Shown here one piece after another: positions 18,360-26,285 of a DNA stretch of 64,000 nucleotides (the first letter of the stretch is position 1; every line of letters starts with the position of its first letter). The stretch is taken from the NCBI RefSeq assembly GCF_029968015.1, contig NZ_JASCIS010000002.1:248001-312000 (forward strand). Reading direction: 5' to 3'. The notes under the pieces were generated by a model. That model saw only the letters and a program-made list of their open reading frames with translations. It was not told the DNA's origin and ran no database searches. Origin of the DNA: Streptomyces luteolus. Lineage in GTDB: Bacteria; Actinomycetota; Actinomycetes; Streptomycetales; Streptomycetaceae. Position numbers and translations under genes: made by a program.

Positions 18360-19283
18360 TCAGAGGTTGGTCATGTCGACCGGGATCTGGGGCTCTACGC
18401 CGTCCCGCAGGATCGTGGCCTCGATGAGGCCGTAGGGACGGTCGGCCGCGTAGTAGACCTCGTTGTCGTTCTTCAGGCCGAACGGCTCCAGGTCCACCAG
18501 GAAGTGGTGCTTGTTCGGGAGCGAGAAGCGGACCTCGTCGATCTCCGAACGGCTGTTGATGATGCGCGAACCCATCTGGTACAGGGTCTGCTGCAGCGAC
18601 AGCGAGTAGGTCTCCGCGAAGGCCTGCAGCATGTGCTTCTTGACCTGGTCGTACGACTTCTCCCAGTTGGGCATGCGCTGCTCGTCGTCGGTCCAGTTGA
18701 ACCGCCAGCGGCCCGACACCTGGGTGGCCAGGATGCGGTCGTACGCCTCCTGGAGGGTCGTGTACTTGTCCTTGATGTAGCCCCAGAACTCCGAGTTGGT
18801 GGAGTTCATGACGATGAGGTCCTTGAGGCCGGAGATGACCTGCCAGTTCTCACCGTCGTAGGTGATCTCGCTGACGCGGGTCTCCTGGCCCTTGCGGACG
18901 AAGGAGTGCTTGACCTCGTCGGAGCCGATGAACTTCGAGTTGGCCTCGGAGGTCTCGATGCGCTCCCAGGCGTACTCCTCGATCCGGATGCGCGCCTGCT
19001 TGATCGGCTCCTGCGACGTCACGAAGTGACGGGCGAGGTGGATGCCGAACTGCTCGGCGGACTCGATGCCGTACTCCTTGGCGAACGCGTACACCGTGTT
19101 CTTGGTGGTGTCGGTCGGGAGGCAGTTGGCGTTCGAGCCGGAGAGGTGCACGTCCTCCAGGTCGCCGGAGAGGGCGACCGAGACGTTCAGGTCCTTGATG
19201 TGGTGGGTGTCGCCGTCCCGCGTGATCTTGACGACGCGGTTCTCTGCTTTGCCGTACTGGTTCTGGCCGAGAATCGTGGGCAT
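18360..19283 (-). CDS. Urate oxidase (uricase)
   Basis: 307 aa, the usual uricase length. It converts urate, oxygen and water to 5-hydroxyisourate plus hydrogen peroxide in the cytoplasm. Visible active-site residues are Lys12 (QNQYGKAENRV) and Thr57-Asp58 (LPTDTTKNTVYAFAKE); the family motif NWEKSYDQVKKHMLQAF and the purine-site Gln/Arg region are also present. The ATG at 19283 follows GAGGGAGC. It lies 5 bases after the HIU hydrolase stop, third in the uraD-uraH-uricase operon. Peroxide made here is the likely reason for co-regulation with catalase. Confidence 0.97.
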   Translation of the reverse strand: MPTILGQNQYGKAENRVVKITRDGDTHHIKDLNVSVALSGDLEDVHLSGSNANCLPTDTTKNTVYAFAKEYGIESAEQFGIHLARHFVTSQEPIKQARIRIEEYAWERIETSEANSKFIGSDEVKHSFVRKGQETRVSEITYDGENWQVISGLKDLIVMNSTNSEFWGYIKDKYTTLQEAYDRILATQVSGRWRFNWTDDEQRMPNWEKSYDQVKKHMLQAFAETYSLSLQQTLYQMGSRIINSRSEIDEVRFSLPNKHHFLVDLEPFGLKNDNEVYYAADRPYGLIEATILRDGVEPQIPVDMTNL

Positions 19284-19288
19284 GTCTG

Positions 19289-19687
19289 CTAGCTCCCTCG
19301 GTAAACGGAGTAGCCGAACGGGTTGAGCAGCAGCGGTACGTGGTAGTGCTCGCCCGGCTTGACGGCGAACGTGATCGCCACCTCCGGGAAGAACGCACCG
19401 CTGTCCCGATTCGCGGGGGCGTCCTGCTGCGCCTCGGCTTGCTGGTTGTGCTGGGTCAGGAAGTACGCCTCGGTCTCGAAGTCGAGTCGTACGTGGGTGG
19501 TGCCTTCCGGCAGGGCCGGCAGGTCCTTGCAGCGCCCGTCGGCATCGGTCTTGGAGCCGCCGAGCGCGACGAACTCAGCCGTGCCGCCGCTGCGGGCGGA
19601 CAGCTGGATCGCGACGCCCTCTGCGGGGCGGCCCTTGCTGGTGTCCAGGATGTGCGTGGACACCGATGCCGTGGTGGCGGTGCTCAT
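19289..19687 (-). CDS. uraH: 5-hydroxyisourate hydrolase
   Basis: 132 aa transthyretin-like protein. It hydrolyses 5-hydroxyisourate to OHCU. It carries the N-terminal STHILDTSKGRPAEGV, the substrate-site His and Arg residues (VRLDF, GEHYHVPLLLNPFGY) and the C-terminal YRGS that is diagnostic of HIU hydrolases versus transthyretin. The ATG at 19687 overlaps the uraD stop (ATGA), so translation is coupled. Confidence 0.96.
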   Translation of the reverse strand: MSTATTASVSTHILDTSKGRPAEGVAIQLSARSGGTAEFVALGGSKTDADGRCKDLPALPEGTTHVRLDFETEAYFLTQHNQQAEAQQDAPANRDSGAFFPEVAITFAVKPGEHYHVPLLLNPFGYSVYRGS

Positions 19688-20229
19688 GCCTTGCTTCCTT
19701 CCTCTGCGGCCTCTTGGGCCTCTGCGGGCTCCTCGACGAGGCGGGTGAGCCGAATGCGGTTGATCTTGCCCAGTTCGGTGCGGACGATCTCGCGCTCCTG
19801 CTCGGGCCCGTTCTCGATCCGGGTCCTGATCTGGTCGAGCATGAACTCGGCCGTGGCGCCGGTGGCGCAGATGAGGAAGACGTGTCCGAACTTCTCCTGG
19901 TAGGCCAGGTTCAGTTCGAGCAGTTCGGCCTTGAGCTCCTCGGAGGCCCCGGCCATGCCCCGCTGTTCGCGGGCCGAGGTCGGGTCACCCGGCTTCGGGC
20001 GGCCGATCGGCGGGTGCCCCGCCATGGCCTCCTCCAGATCCGCGGAGGTCAGCTCGGCCATGGCGGCGTCGCTCGCGGCGAAGAGAAGGTCGGCCGATGC
20101 GTACGGGCGCTGGGCGAGGATCTTGCTGCCCCAGGCCGGACTGCTGCACACCTCGTGGAGTTCTGCGGTGGCCGCAGCCTCCTCGAGAGCGTTGAACCGG
20201 GAGAGTCCCGGTGTGGTGCTCGAAGTCAC
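19684..20229 (-). CDS. uraD: OHCU decarboxylase
   Basis: 181 aa. It converts 2-oxo-4-hydroxy-4-carboxy-5-ureidoimidazoline to S-allantoin. The core motif GHPPIGRPKPGD contains the catalytic His, and LAYQEKFGHVFLICATG is conserved in the family. The GTG at 20229 follows GGAAGGCAATCCC; longer readings are non-coding in character. First gene of the urate operon, under the palindromic promoter element at 20292-20309. The following uraH overlaps by ATGA. Confidence 0.95.
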   Translation of the reverse strand: MTSSTTPGLSRFNALEEAAATAELHEVCSSPAWGSKILAQRPYASADLLFAASDAAMAELTSADLEEAMAGHPPIGRPKPGDPTSAREQRGMAGASEELKAELLELNLAYQEKFGHVFLICATGATAEFMLDQIRTRIENGPEQEREIVRTELGKINRIRLTRLVEEPAEAQEAAEEGSKA

Positions 20230-20268
20230 GGGATTGCCTTCCGTGGCTGTGCTGGACGGGCTGCGAAT

Positions 20269-20309
20269 AGCTAAGACCCTCAACAACACCGCGTCAACAC
20301 TTTGTTGAA
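20269..20309 (-). promoter_or_regulatory. uraD promoter with palindromic operator over the -35
   Basis: On the minus strand TTCAACAAAGTGTTGACG (20309-20292) contains the inverted repeat TCAACA-N3-TGTTGA. Its last six bases, TTGACG, form a -35, and TTAGCT follows after 17 bases (20274-20269). The katA promoter at 23213 has the same arrangement with 17 of 18 element bases identical. Confidence 0.68.
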
Positions 20310-20376
20310 ATATCTTGAACAAAGAAGCCGCCGCCCGTTCACCGGGCGACGGCTGCTCTACAGGGCGTAACGGTCG

Positions 20377-20754
20377 TTAATCCGCCTTCGCGGCGTTCTC
20401 CCTGTTCAGGTAGTTGTAGACGGTGAACCGGGAGACCCCGAGCGCGCCGGCCACGGTCTCCACCCCATGCCGTACGGAGAAGGCGCCGCGCCCTTCCAGT
20501 ATCCGTACGACCTCCTGCTTGGCCTTGCGGTCGAGCTCGGCGAGCGGCTGTCCGTAGCGGCGCTCCTGGGCGGCCAGGATGTGGTCGAGGGAGTCGGCGA
20601 GCTGGGGCAGCCGGACGGCGAGGACGTCCTCGCCCTCCCAGCTGAGGACGACGTCGTCGCCGTCGGCCTCGTCGGGTCTGAGCAGTTCGCCGCCCATGGC
20701 GTCGACCAGCGGCTTGACCGCGGTGACGAAGGGGTGGTCACGGGGCTCGGTCAC
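20377..20754 (-). CDS. Small helix-turn-helix protein next to urate genes
   Basis: 125 aa. The C-terminal 45 residues (VVRILEGRGAFSVRHGVETV, then LGVSRFTVYNYLNREN) form a DauR-like HTH (HTH_22 type). The N-terminal part (PFVTAVKPLVDAMGG, VLSWEGEDVLAVRL) is a small unassigned domain. It probably binds DNA and may control the urate operon or catalase. The GTG at 20754 overlaps the stop of the 83-aa gene upstream (GTGA). Its place directly before uraD on the same strand fits a local regulator, but no data here show its target. Confidence 0.85.
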   Translation of the reverse strand: MTEPRDHPFVTAVKPLVDAMGGELLRPDEADGDDVVLSWEGEDVLAVRLPQLADSLDHILAAQERRYGQPLAELDRKAKQEVVRILEGRGAFSVRHGVETVAGALGVSRFTVYNYLNRENAAKAD

Positions 20755-21002
20755 CGCTCGCCCTCCCCGACCACGTTGATCTGCAGCGAGACGCGGGTGG
20801 CGCCGGCCGCCAGGGACCTGCGCAGCAGCGCGTCCACCGCGGTCAGGACCTCGTCGGCGCCACCCTCCGCGGTATTGCCGAAGGGACCCACGTCGACGGC
20901 GTCGAGCTCGGCCGCCTGGATGACGTCCCGGGCCACCACCGCATGGGCCGGCGCCTCGTCGAGGTCGAAGGGCTCGGTCGTGAACTCCACTCTCAATCGC
21001 AC
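20751..21002 (-). CDS. Small protein, possibly Thiamine_BP/MTH1187-like
   Basis: 83 aa ferredoxin-like alpha-beta protein (MRLRVEFTTEPFDL, then GPFGNTAEGGADEVLTAVDA, RVSLQINVVGE). The pattern resembles the MTH1187/YkoF-like thiamine-binding superfamily, which I give only as a possibility. The GTG at 21002 is taken as the start. Its stop overlaps the GTG of the HTH gene, so the pair is coupled. It is divergent from the hydroxypyruvate isomerase gene. Confidence 0.75.
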   Translation of the reverse strand: MRLRVEFTTEPFDLDEAPAHAVVARDVIQAAELDAVDVGPFGNTAEGGADEVLTAVDALLRRSLAAGATRVSLQINVVGEGER

Positions 21003-21135
21003 CCGGTCAACCTACTGCGCGCCCGGCTATTTCCGGCAGTCCCCTCGTTCTGCGCACCGCCGGTGGCCTCTTTGCACTGCCGGTCTTGACAGCCGTCCCC
21101 ACCTGCGGGCAATCTTTCCATCAAGTAGAAAGTAA

Positions 21136-21152
21136 CTTCCGCTATACGGAAG
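21136..21152 (+). promoter_or_regulatory. Palindrome overlapping the ribosome site of the isomerase gene
   Basis: CTTCCG-CTATA-CGGAAG (17 bp) ends in the AAGGAG ribosome site of the gene at 21169. The shape resembles operators of IclR-family glyoxylate/allantoin regulators. As RNA the stem would also cover part of the ribosome site. A possible -35 TTGACA lies at 21086-21091. Confidence 0.55.
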
Positions 21153-21168
21153 GAGCGCCAGACCCCTC

Positions 21169-22008
21169 ATGGGCTACACGGACCAGCGCTTCAATGTGAA
21201 CCTGTCGATCCTCTTCACCGAGCTCCCGCTTCTGGAGCGCCCCGCGGCCGCCGCCGCGGCGGGCTTCACCGCGGTCGAGCTGTGGTGGCCCTGGGTCGAC
21301 TCCCCGACGCCCGAGCAGGCTGAGCTCGACGCCCTGAAGAAGGCGATCGAGGATGCCGGAGTGCAGCTCACGGGCCTGAACTTCTATGCCGGCCAGCTGC
21401 CGGGACCGGACCGCGGTGCGCTGTCCATCCCCGGCGAGGAGTCGGACAAGTTCCGCGCCAACCTGAAGGTGGCCGCGGACTTCGCGCAGTCGCTCGGCTG
21501 CAAGGCGCTCAACGCCCTGTACGGCAACCGCGTCGACGGTGTCGACCCGGCCGCGCAGGACGAGCTCGCCCTGGAGAACCTGAAGCTGGCCGCCGCCGAG
21601 GCGGACCGCGTCGGCGCGATCCTGCTGATCGAGGCGCTCAACGCGCCGGAGTCGCCGAAGTGCCCGATCGTGAGCGCCCCCAAGGCGATCGAGATCGTGG
21701 ACGCGGTCAACGCCGCCACCGGACTCGGCAACGCCAAGTTCCTCATGGACCTGTACCACCTGTCCATGAACGGCGAGGACCTCGACGAGATCATCGCCAA
21801 GTACACCGAGAAGACCGGCCACGTGCAGATCGCCGACAACCCGGGCCGTGGCGCTCCGGGCACCGGTGACCTGCCCCTGGAGTCCCTCCTTGACCAGCTG
21901 AAGCAGGCCGGTTACGAGGGCTTCGTCGGCCTGGAGTACAAGCCCGGCGACAAGCCGAGCGCCGAGGCCTTCGGCTGGCTGCCGGCCGAGGCCCGCGCGG
22001 CTCGCTGA
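21169..22008 (+). CDS. hyi: Hydroxypyruvate isomerase
   Basis: 279 aa TIM-barrel isomerase of the xylose-isomerase-like fold. It interconverts hydroxypyruvate and tartronate semialdehyde in glyoxylate use after allantoin breakdown. Conserved segments are RFNVNLSILFTELPLLERP, FTAVELWWPW, the metal-ligand Glu in LLIEALNAPESP, FLMDLYHLSMNGED, HVQIADNPGRGAPGTGD and GFVGLEYKP. The ATG at 21169 follows AAGGAG. The next gene encodes the matching reductase, so hyi-glxR form a pathway pair; glyoxylate carboligase is not in the window. Confidence 0.94.
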   Translation: MGYTDQRFNVNLSILFTELPLLERPAAAAAAGFTAVELWWPWVDSPTPEQAELDALKKAIEDAGVQLTGLNFYAGQLPGPDRGALSIPGEESDKFRANLKVAADFAQSLGCKALNALYGNRVDGVDPAAQDELALENLKLAAAEADRVGAILLIEALNAPESPKCPIVSAPKAIEIVDAVNAATGLGNAKFLMDLYHLSMNGEDLDEIIAKYTEKTGHVQIADNPGRGAPGTGDLPLESLLDQLKQAGYEGFVGLEYKPGDKPSAEAFGWLPAEARAAR

Positions 22009-22029
22009 GCTACTCCTCCCCTGGAGCCA

Positions 22030-22060
22030 GTTGCCGCCCGACTGTGCGGCGGGCGGCAAC
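22030..22060. terminator. 11-bp stem between isomerase and reductase genes
   Basis: GTTGCCGCCCG (22030-22040) and its exact complement (22050-22060) flank a 9-base loop, 21 bases past the isomerase stop and 37 bases before the reductase ATG. It is probably a partial terminator or mRNA-stability hairpin. Confidence 0.7.
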
Positions 22061-22097
22061 TCACCCCCGTATCAAGCTTTTTGAAAGAGGCACCCTC

Positions 22098-22991
22098 ATG
22101 TCCAACCTTCCCAAGATCGCATGGATCGGCCTCGGCATCATGGGCTCCCCCATGTCCGAGAACCTGATCAAGGCGGGCTACGACGTCACCGGCTTCACCC
22201 TGGAGCAGGACAAGCTGGACCGCCTCACCGCCGCCGGCGGCACCGCGGCCAAGTCGATCGCCGAGGCGGTCAAGGACGCCGACGTCGTCGTCACCATGGT
22301 GCCCGCGTCGCCGCAGGTCGAGGCCATCGCGTACGGCCCCGACGGCATCCTGGAGAACGCGAAGTCCGGCGCGCTGATCATCGACATGTCGTCGATCACG
22401 CCGCAGACCTCCGTGGACCTGGCCAAGAACGCCAAGGAGAAGGGCATCCGCGTCATCGACGCGCCCGTCTCCGGTGGTGAGGCCGGTGCCATCGAGGCCG
22501 TCCTGTCCATCATGGTCGGCGGCGAGCAGGCGGACTTCGACACCGCCAAGCCGATCCTCGACACCCTCGGCAAGACCATCGTGCTCTGCGGTCCGCACGG
22601 CTCCGGCCAGACGGTGAAGGCCGCCAACCAGCTGATCGTCGCGGTCAACATCCAGGCCTGCGCCGAGGCCGTGGTCTTCCTGGAGAAGTCCGGCGTGGAC
22701 CTGAAGGCCGCGCTCGACGTCCTCAACGGCGGTCTGGCCGGCTCCACGGTCCTGACCCGCAAGAAGGACAACTTCCTGAACCGGGACTTCAAGCCGGGCT
22801 TCCGGATCGACCTGCACCACAAGGACATGGGCATCGTCACCGACGCCGCCCGCAACGTCGGCGCCTCGCTGCCGGTCGGCGGCGTGGTGGCCCAGCTGGT
22901 CGCCTCGCTGCGCGCCCAGGGTGACGGCGGCCTCGACCACTCCGCGCTGCTGCGCGCCGTCGAGCGCCTCTCGGGCCAGCAGGTCGCCTGA
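22098..22991 (+). CDS. glxR: 2-hydroxy-3-oxopropionate (tartronate semialdehyde) reductase
   Basis: 297 aa beta-hydroxyacid dehydrogenase. It reduces tartronate semialdehyde to glycerate with NAD(P)H. The N-terminal Rossmann signature is [17 protein letters not shown]; the substrate loop [11 protein letters not shown] and the catalytic Lys region [13 protein letters not shown] (Lys about 171) are present. The ATG at 22098 follows AAAGAGG. It lies downstream of hyi, separated by a hairpin. Confidence 0.95.
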   Translation: MSNLPKIAWIGLGIMGSPMSENLIKAGYDVTGFTLEQDKLDRLTAAGGTAAKSIAEAVKDADVVVTMVPASPQVEAIAYGPDGILENAKSGALIIDMSSITPQTSVDLAKNAKEKGIRVIDAPVSGGEAGAIEAVLSIMVGGEQADFDTAKPILDTLGKTIVLCGPHGSGQTVKAANQLIVAVNIQACAEAVVFLEKSGVDLKAALDVLNGGLAGSTVLTRKKDNFLNRDFKPGFRIDLHHKDMGIVTDAARNVGASLPVGGVVAQLVASLRAQGDGGLDHSALLRAVERLSGQQVA

Positions 22992-23212
22992 CCCTGCCCC
23001 GCCGGGACCTCGCCGGTCCCCCAGAACCCCGGGCGGCGCCCGCGCTGACACCTGTCCTGTCGCGCCCAGGCGCGGGCGCTGCCCGGACATATCTCGTACG
23101 GCCCGAAGCCTCGGGCCGCCTGCGCAGGGCCCTGGACGAGTTCCACCAGGGCCCGGTCAGGCATGCCAGGAACCGGTTGGCGAACCAGCGGGGAACCGGG
23201 AATTCGTCTTTC

Positions 23213-23253
23213 TTCAACAAACTGTTGACGTTCGGTTCGGCCCGAACTTACGC
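23213..23253 (+). promoter_or_regulatory. katA promoter with palindromic operator over the -35
   Basis: TTCAACAAACTGTTGACG (23213-23230) contains TCAACA-N3-TGTTGA. TTGACG serves as -35, followed after 17 bases by TTACGC (or TACGCT after 18). It matches the uraD element at 17 of 18 bases and in the same orientation to its gene. The rest of the 22992-23356 gap shows no gene. Confidence 0.68.
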
Positions 23254-23356
23254 TCCACCACACAGCGGAAAAGTCTTTCCGCGGCATCCGCGGAATCTCT
23301 CCGCTCAGCGGATTCCCTCCGCCCAGCAGCTCCCGCACGGAAGGTCACCCGACAAC

Positions 23357-24814
23357 ATGCCGCAGCGCGTGCTTACCACCGAGTCCGGCGCCCCGGTCGC
23401 CGACAACCAGAACTCCGCCACCGCCGGCGTCGGCGGCCCCATCCTCCTGCAGGACCAGCACCTGCTCGAGAAGCTCGCCCGCTTCAACCGCGAGCGCATC
23501 CCGGAGCGCGTGGTGCACGCCCGTGGCTCGGGCGCCTACGGCTACTTCGAGGTGACCGACGACGTCACCGGCTTCACCTCCGCCGACTTCCTCTCCGAGG
23601 TCGGCAAGAAGACCGAGACGTTCCTGCGCTTCTCGACCGTGGCGGACAGCCTCGGCGGCGCGGACGCCGTCCGCGACCCGCGCGGCTTCGCGCTGAAGTT
23701 CTACACCGAAGAGGGCAACTACGACCTCGTCGGCAACAACACCCCGGTGTTCTTCATCAAGGACCCGATCAAGTTCCCCGACTTCATCCACTCCCAGAAG
23801 CGCGACCCCTTCACGGGCAAGCAGGAGGCGGACAACGTCTGGGACTTCTGGGCCCACGCCCCGGAGGCCACGCACCAGATCACCTGGCTCATGGGCGACC
23901 GCGGCATCCCCGCGTCCTACCGCCACATGAACGGCTACGGCTCCCACACCTACCAGTGGACCAACGCCCAGGGTGAGGCCTTCTTCGTCAAGTACCACTT
24001 CAAGACGAACCAGGGCATCCGCTCCCTCTCCGCCGAGCAGGGCGCCGAGCTCGCGGGCCAGGACGCCAACTCGCACCAGACGGACCTGCTGCAGGCCATC
24101 GAGCGCGGCGTGAACCCGTCGTGGACCCTGTACGTGCAGGTCATGCCGGCCGCCGAGGCCGCGGACTACCGCTTCAACCCGTTCGACCTCACCAAGGTGT
24201 GGCCGCACAAGGACTACCCGCTGCAGCGCGTCGGCCGCCTGGTCCTGGACCGCAACCCCGACAACGTCTTCGCCGAGGTCGAGCAGGCCGCGTTCTCCCC
24301 GAACAACTTCGTTCCGGGCATCGGCCCCTCCCCCGACAAGATGCTGCAGGGCCGCCTGTTCGCCTACGCGGACGCGCACCGCTACCGCCTGGGCGTCAAC
24401 CACACCCAGCTCGCGGTGAACGCCCCCAAGGCGACGCAGGCGAACAACTACGGCCGCGACGGCCTCATGGCCGCCAACGCCCAGGGCCGCGGCGCCAAGA
24501 ACTACGAGCCCAACTCGTACGACGGCCCCGTCGAGACCGGTCAGCCGCTGGCCGCCCCGCTGGCCGTGTCCGGCTACACCGGCACCCACGAGGCCCCGGC
24601 GCACACCAAGGACGACGACTTCTTCCAGGCGGGCGAGCTGTACCGCCTGATGTCCGAGGAGGAGAAGAAGCGCCTCGTCGCCAACATCGCCGGCGGCCTC
24701 TCGCAGGTCACCCGCGAAGACGTCATCGAGAAGAACCTCGCCCACTTCCACGCCGCCGACGCCGACTACGGCAAGCGCGTCGAGGAGGCCGTCCGCGCCC
24801 TGCGCGAGGACTGA
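23357..24814 (+). CDS. katA: Monofunctional haem catalase
   Basis: 485 aa small-subunit (clade 3 type) catalase that disproportionates hydrogen peroxide in the cytoplasm. His54 ([15 protein letters not shown]) and Asn127 ([13 protein letters not shown]) form the distal haem site, and the proximal Tyr lies in [16 protein letters not shown]. The ATG at 23357 is preceded at some distance by GGAAGG. It is transcribed away from the urate operon and shares its promoter element, consistent with removing peroxide made by uricase. A UUCG hairpin follows the stop. Confidence 0.97.
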   Translation: MPQRVLTTESGAPVADNQNSATAGVGGPILLQDQHLLEKLARFNRERIPERVVHARGSGAYGYFEVTDDVTGFTSADFLSEVGKKTETFLRFSTVADSLGGADAVRDPRGFALKFYTEEGNYDLVGNNTPVFFIKDPIKFPDFIHSQKRDPFTGKQEADNVWDFWAHAPEATHQITWLMGDRGIPASYRHMNGYGSHTYQWTNAQGEAFFVKYHFKTNQGIRSLSAEQGAELAGQDANSHQTDLLQAIERGVNPSWTLYVQVMPAAEAADYRFNPFDLTKVWPHKDYPLQRVGRLVLDRNPDNVFAEVEQAAFSPNNFVPGIGPSPDKMLQGRLFAYADAHRYRLGVNHTQLAVNAPKATQANNYGRDGLMAANAQGRGAKNYEPNSYDGPVETGQPLAAPLAVSGYTGTHEAPAHTKDDDFFQAGELYRLMSEEEKKRLVANIAGGLSQVTREDVIEKNLAHFHAADADYGKRVEEAVRALRED

Positions 24815-24815
24815 G

Positions 24816-24829
24816 CGAGCTTCGGCTCG
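24816..24829 (+). terminator. UUCG-loop hairpin after katA
   Basis: CGAGC-TTCG-GCTCG directly follows the katA stop codon. The stem is short but very stable, a likely terminator or 3' end protector. Confidence 0.7.
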
Positions 24830-25346
24830 TAAGGCTCCGTACGGTGTTTGACGGGAGGTCAGGCATCGTACGGGTATGCCCTCGCCAGGGACCCGGATGA
24901 GGGGTGGTCCAGGGCAGGGCGTCCGCTCCGGCGGACAGCTAAGACCGCGGCGGTGTGCGAGCCAGTGCGGTGGTAAAGGTGCGACGGGCCCTTCTCGACC
25001 TGAGGGAGGGGAAACCGGGCTCCATCGCATCCGCCGCGGTCCCAGCACCACAGACTCCGTCCGGCGGCGCGAACGTCCTGTCGCGCCAGCCTTGCGCCGT
25101 CGGACGGCAACAACGGAACGTCGATGATCGACGACTCCATCAACTCCTCAGCCAGAGCGCCGAGTTGCGGACGGTCCCGCGACTCGGCGCTCTTTCGCGT
25201 CCGCGGGGTCGGGGGGGCCGGGGGGGGCGGGGGTCTTGCGTGCGCCCTTACGCCCCTCTCCCCGCCCCTTCCCGCTTGCGCGGCCGGCGCCGCGTGGCCT
25301 CAGCGGACAGCTCCGAGGGCTGCGCCCCCAGACACCCGACCCGCTT
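24830..25346. other. Unassigned gap after katA
   Basis: No convincing gene. It holds a perfect hairpin GTCCGC-TCCG-GCGGAC (24921-24936) and a second stem GCCGT-CGG-ACGGC near 25098-25110, in less GC-skewed sequence than the flanking genes. A structured RNA is possible, but I recognise no known family. Confidence 0.4.
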
Positions 25347-25816
25347 CGGGGCTCCGCCCCGGACCCCGTATCGCGCTGAACGCGCTCGTCCTCAAACGCC
25401 GGACGGGCTGGATTTGGCTGCGCCTTCAGCCCCAGACCGACGAAACCAGCCCTGCGCCGGCACTGAGCGAAAGCAGCGGCCAGAGCTCGCGCGTCCGACG
25501 CGGGGAGCGAGCCCAAATCCAGCCGGTCCGGCGCACGGGGAGCGAGCCCAAATCCAGCCGGTCCGGCGCACGGGAAGCGAGCCCAAACCCAGCCGGTCCG
25601 ACGCACGGGGAGCGAGTTCAAGTCCAGCCCGGCTGCCACACGCCCGGCTGCCACACGGAGAGCCAGCCCAAACCCAGCCCGGCTGCCACATGGAGAGGGG
25701 CAGCGAGCCCAAACCCAGCCCGGCTGCCACCGGAGAGGGGCAGCGAGCCCAAATCCAGCCCGTCCGGCGTTTGAGGACGAGCCCGAAGGGCGATCGGGGT
25801 CCGGGGCGGAGCCCCG
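25347..25816. repeat. REP-like inverted-repeat element (copy 2), expanded loop
   Basis: The same element as at 13296: outer arms at 25347-25366 and 25796-25816, and a perfect 32-bp inverted repeat at 25384-25415 and 25751-25782. The loop has been filled by a minisatellite. Confidence 0.9.
25506..25760. repeat. Minisatellite with 19-bp core, seven copies
   Basis: Copies of AGCGAGCCCAAATCCAGCC or close variants start at 25506, 25541, 25576, 25611, 25661, 25702 and 25742. The first steps are exactly 35 bp, then 50, 41 and 40. The last copy runs into the right arm of the inverted-repeat element. Confidence 0.92.
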
Positions 25817-25819
25817 GAG

Positions 25820-25918
25820 CGGGGGGGGGGGGGGGGGGGCCCCGCCCGCCCCCCCCCCCCCCCCCCGCCCCCCCCGCCCCCCCCGGGCGGGGGCCCCCCC
25901 CCCCCCCCCCCCCCCCCC
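25820..25918. repeat. G/C homopolymer tract of about 100 bp
   Basis: It begins with 19 G (25821-25839), continues as runs of C broken by single G, and ends with 25 C (25894-25918). It could form G-quadruplexes on either strand, but may equally be a sequencing or assembly artefact. Confidence 0.9.
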
Positions 25919-25953
25919 ACTCTGCTTTTGCGTATTCCCTCTGACGGGTAAGG

Positions 25954-25972
25954 TTAGGTTAGCCTCACCGAT
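25954..25972 (+). promoter_or_regulatory. DmdR/IdeR-type iron box
   Basis: TTAGGTTAGCCTCACCGAT matches the actinobacterial iron box TTAGGTTAGSCTAACCTAA at all but a few right-half positions. It lies 57 bp upstream of the bfd start, so bfd should be repressed when iron is plentiful. Confidence 0.8.
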
Positions 25973-26029
25973 TAATCGGGACGGCAACGACTATCGATCC
26001 CGACCGCGAGTTCCGGGGAGGTGTACCGC

Positions 26030-26269
26030 GTGTTCGTCTGCAGCTGCTTCGGGGTGACCGAGGAACAGGTGAAGAAGCACGCGGAGGGCGGCGCCTGCAC
26101 CCCCCGCCAGATAGCGTCGGCCTGCAAGGCCGGCACGGACTGCGGTTCCTGCGTGCGCCGGATCCAGTCGCTGCTCGGCCGGGGCTCCTGCCCCCGCCGT
26201 GACCTGGTCGACCAGGGCGAGCCCGCATTCGCGCCCACGGCGGAACTCATGGACGCCGAAGCCGCCTAG
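26030..26269 (+). CDS. bfd: Bacterioferritin-associated ferredoxin
   Basis: 79 aa [2Fe-2S] protein that binds bacterioferritin and passes electrons to release stored iron. The cluster Cys are in VCSCFGVTEEQV and AGTDCGSCVRRIQ, the Bfd spacing. The GTG at 26030 is preferred over GTG 26021 because GGGGAGG sits 8 bases before the former but touches the latter. An iron box lies upstream. The gene converges on bfr with only 16 bases between stop codons. Confidence 0.93.
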   Translation: MFVCSCFGVTEEQVKKHAEGGACTPRQIASACKAGTDCGSCVRRIQSLLGRGSCPRRDLVDQGEPAFAPTAELMDAEAA

Positions 26270-26285
26270 GCTCCCGCCGGGCTGC

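Noticed and set aside
23177..23356. 60-codon N-terminal extension of catalase
   Set aside because: It would cover the promoter elements and adds non-family sequence. Catalases of this type start close to [11 protein letters not shown].
24860..25130. Riboswitch or RNase P/tmRNA-like RNA
   Set aside because: I compared it by eye with cobalamin, ydaO, RNase P and tmRNA landmarks and found none of their conserved words. Only generic hairpins remain.
24859..25143. Minus-strand 94-codon reading after katA
   Set aside because: No ribosome site, no recognisable domain, and codon bias does not follow the strong GC3 pattern of neighbouring genes.
25506..25760. Possible CRISPR array (19-bp core with 16-31 bp gaps)
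   Set aside because: The gaps are nearly identical to each other rather than unique spacers, the period changes from 35 to 50, and no cas gene is near. It is a minisatellite.
26021..26029. GTG at 26021 as bfd start
   Set aside because: The ribosome site GGGGAG touches this codon. The GTG at 26030 has proper spacing and gives the usual Bfd N-terminus VFVCSCF.
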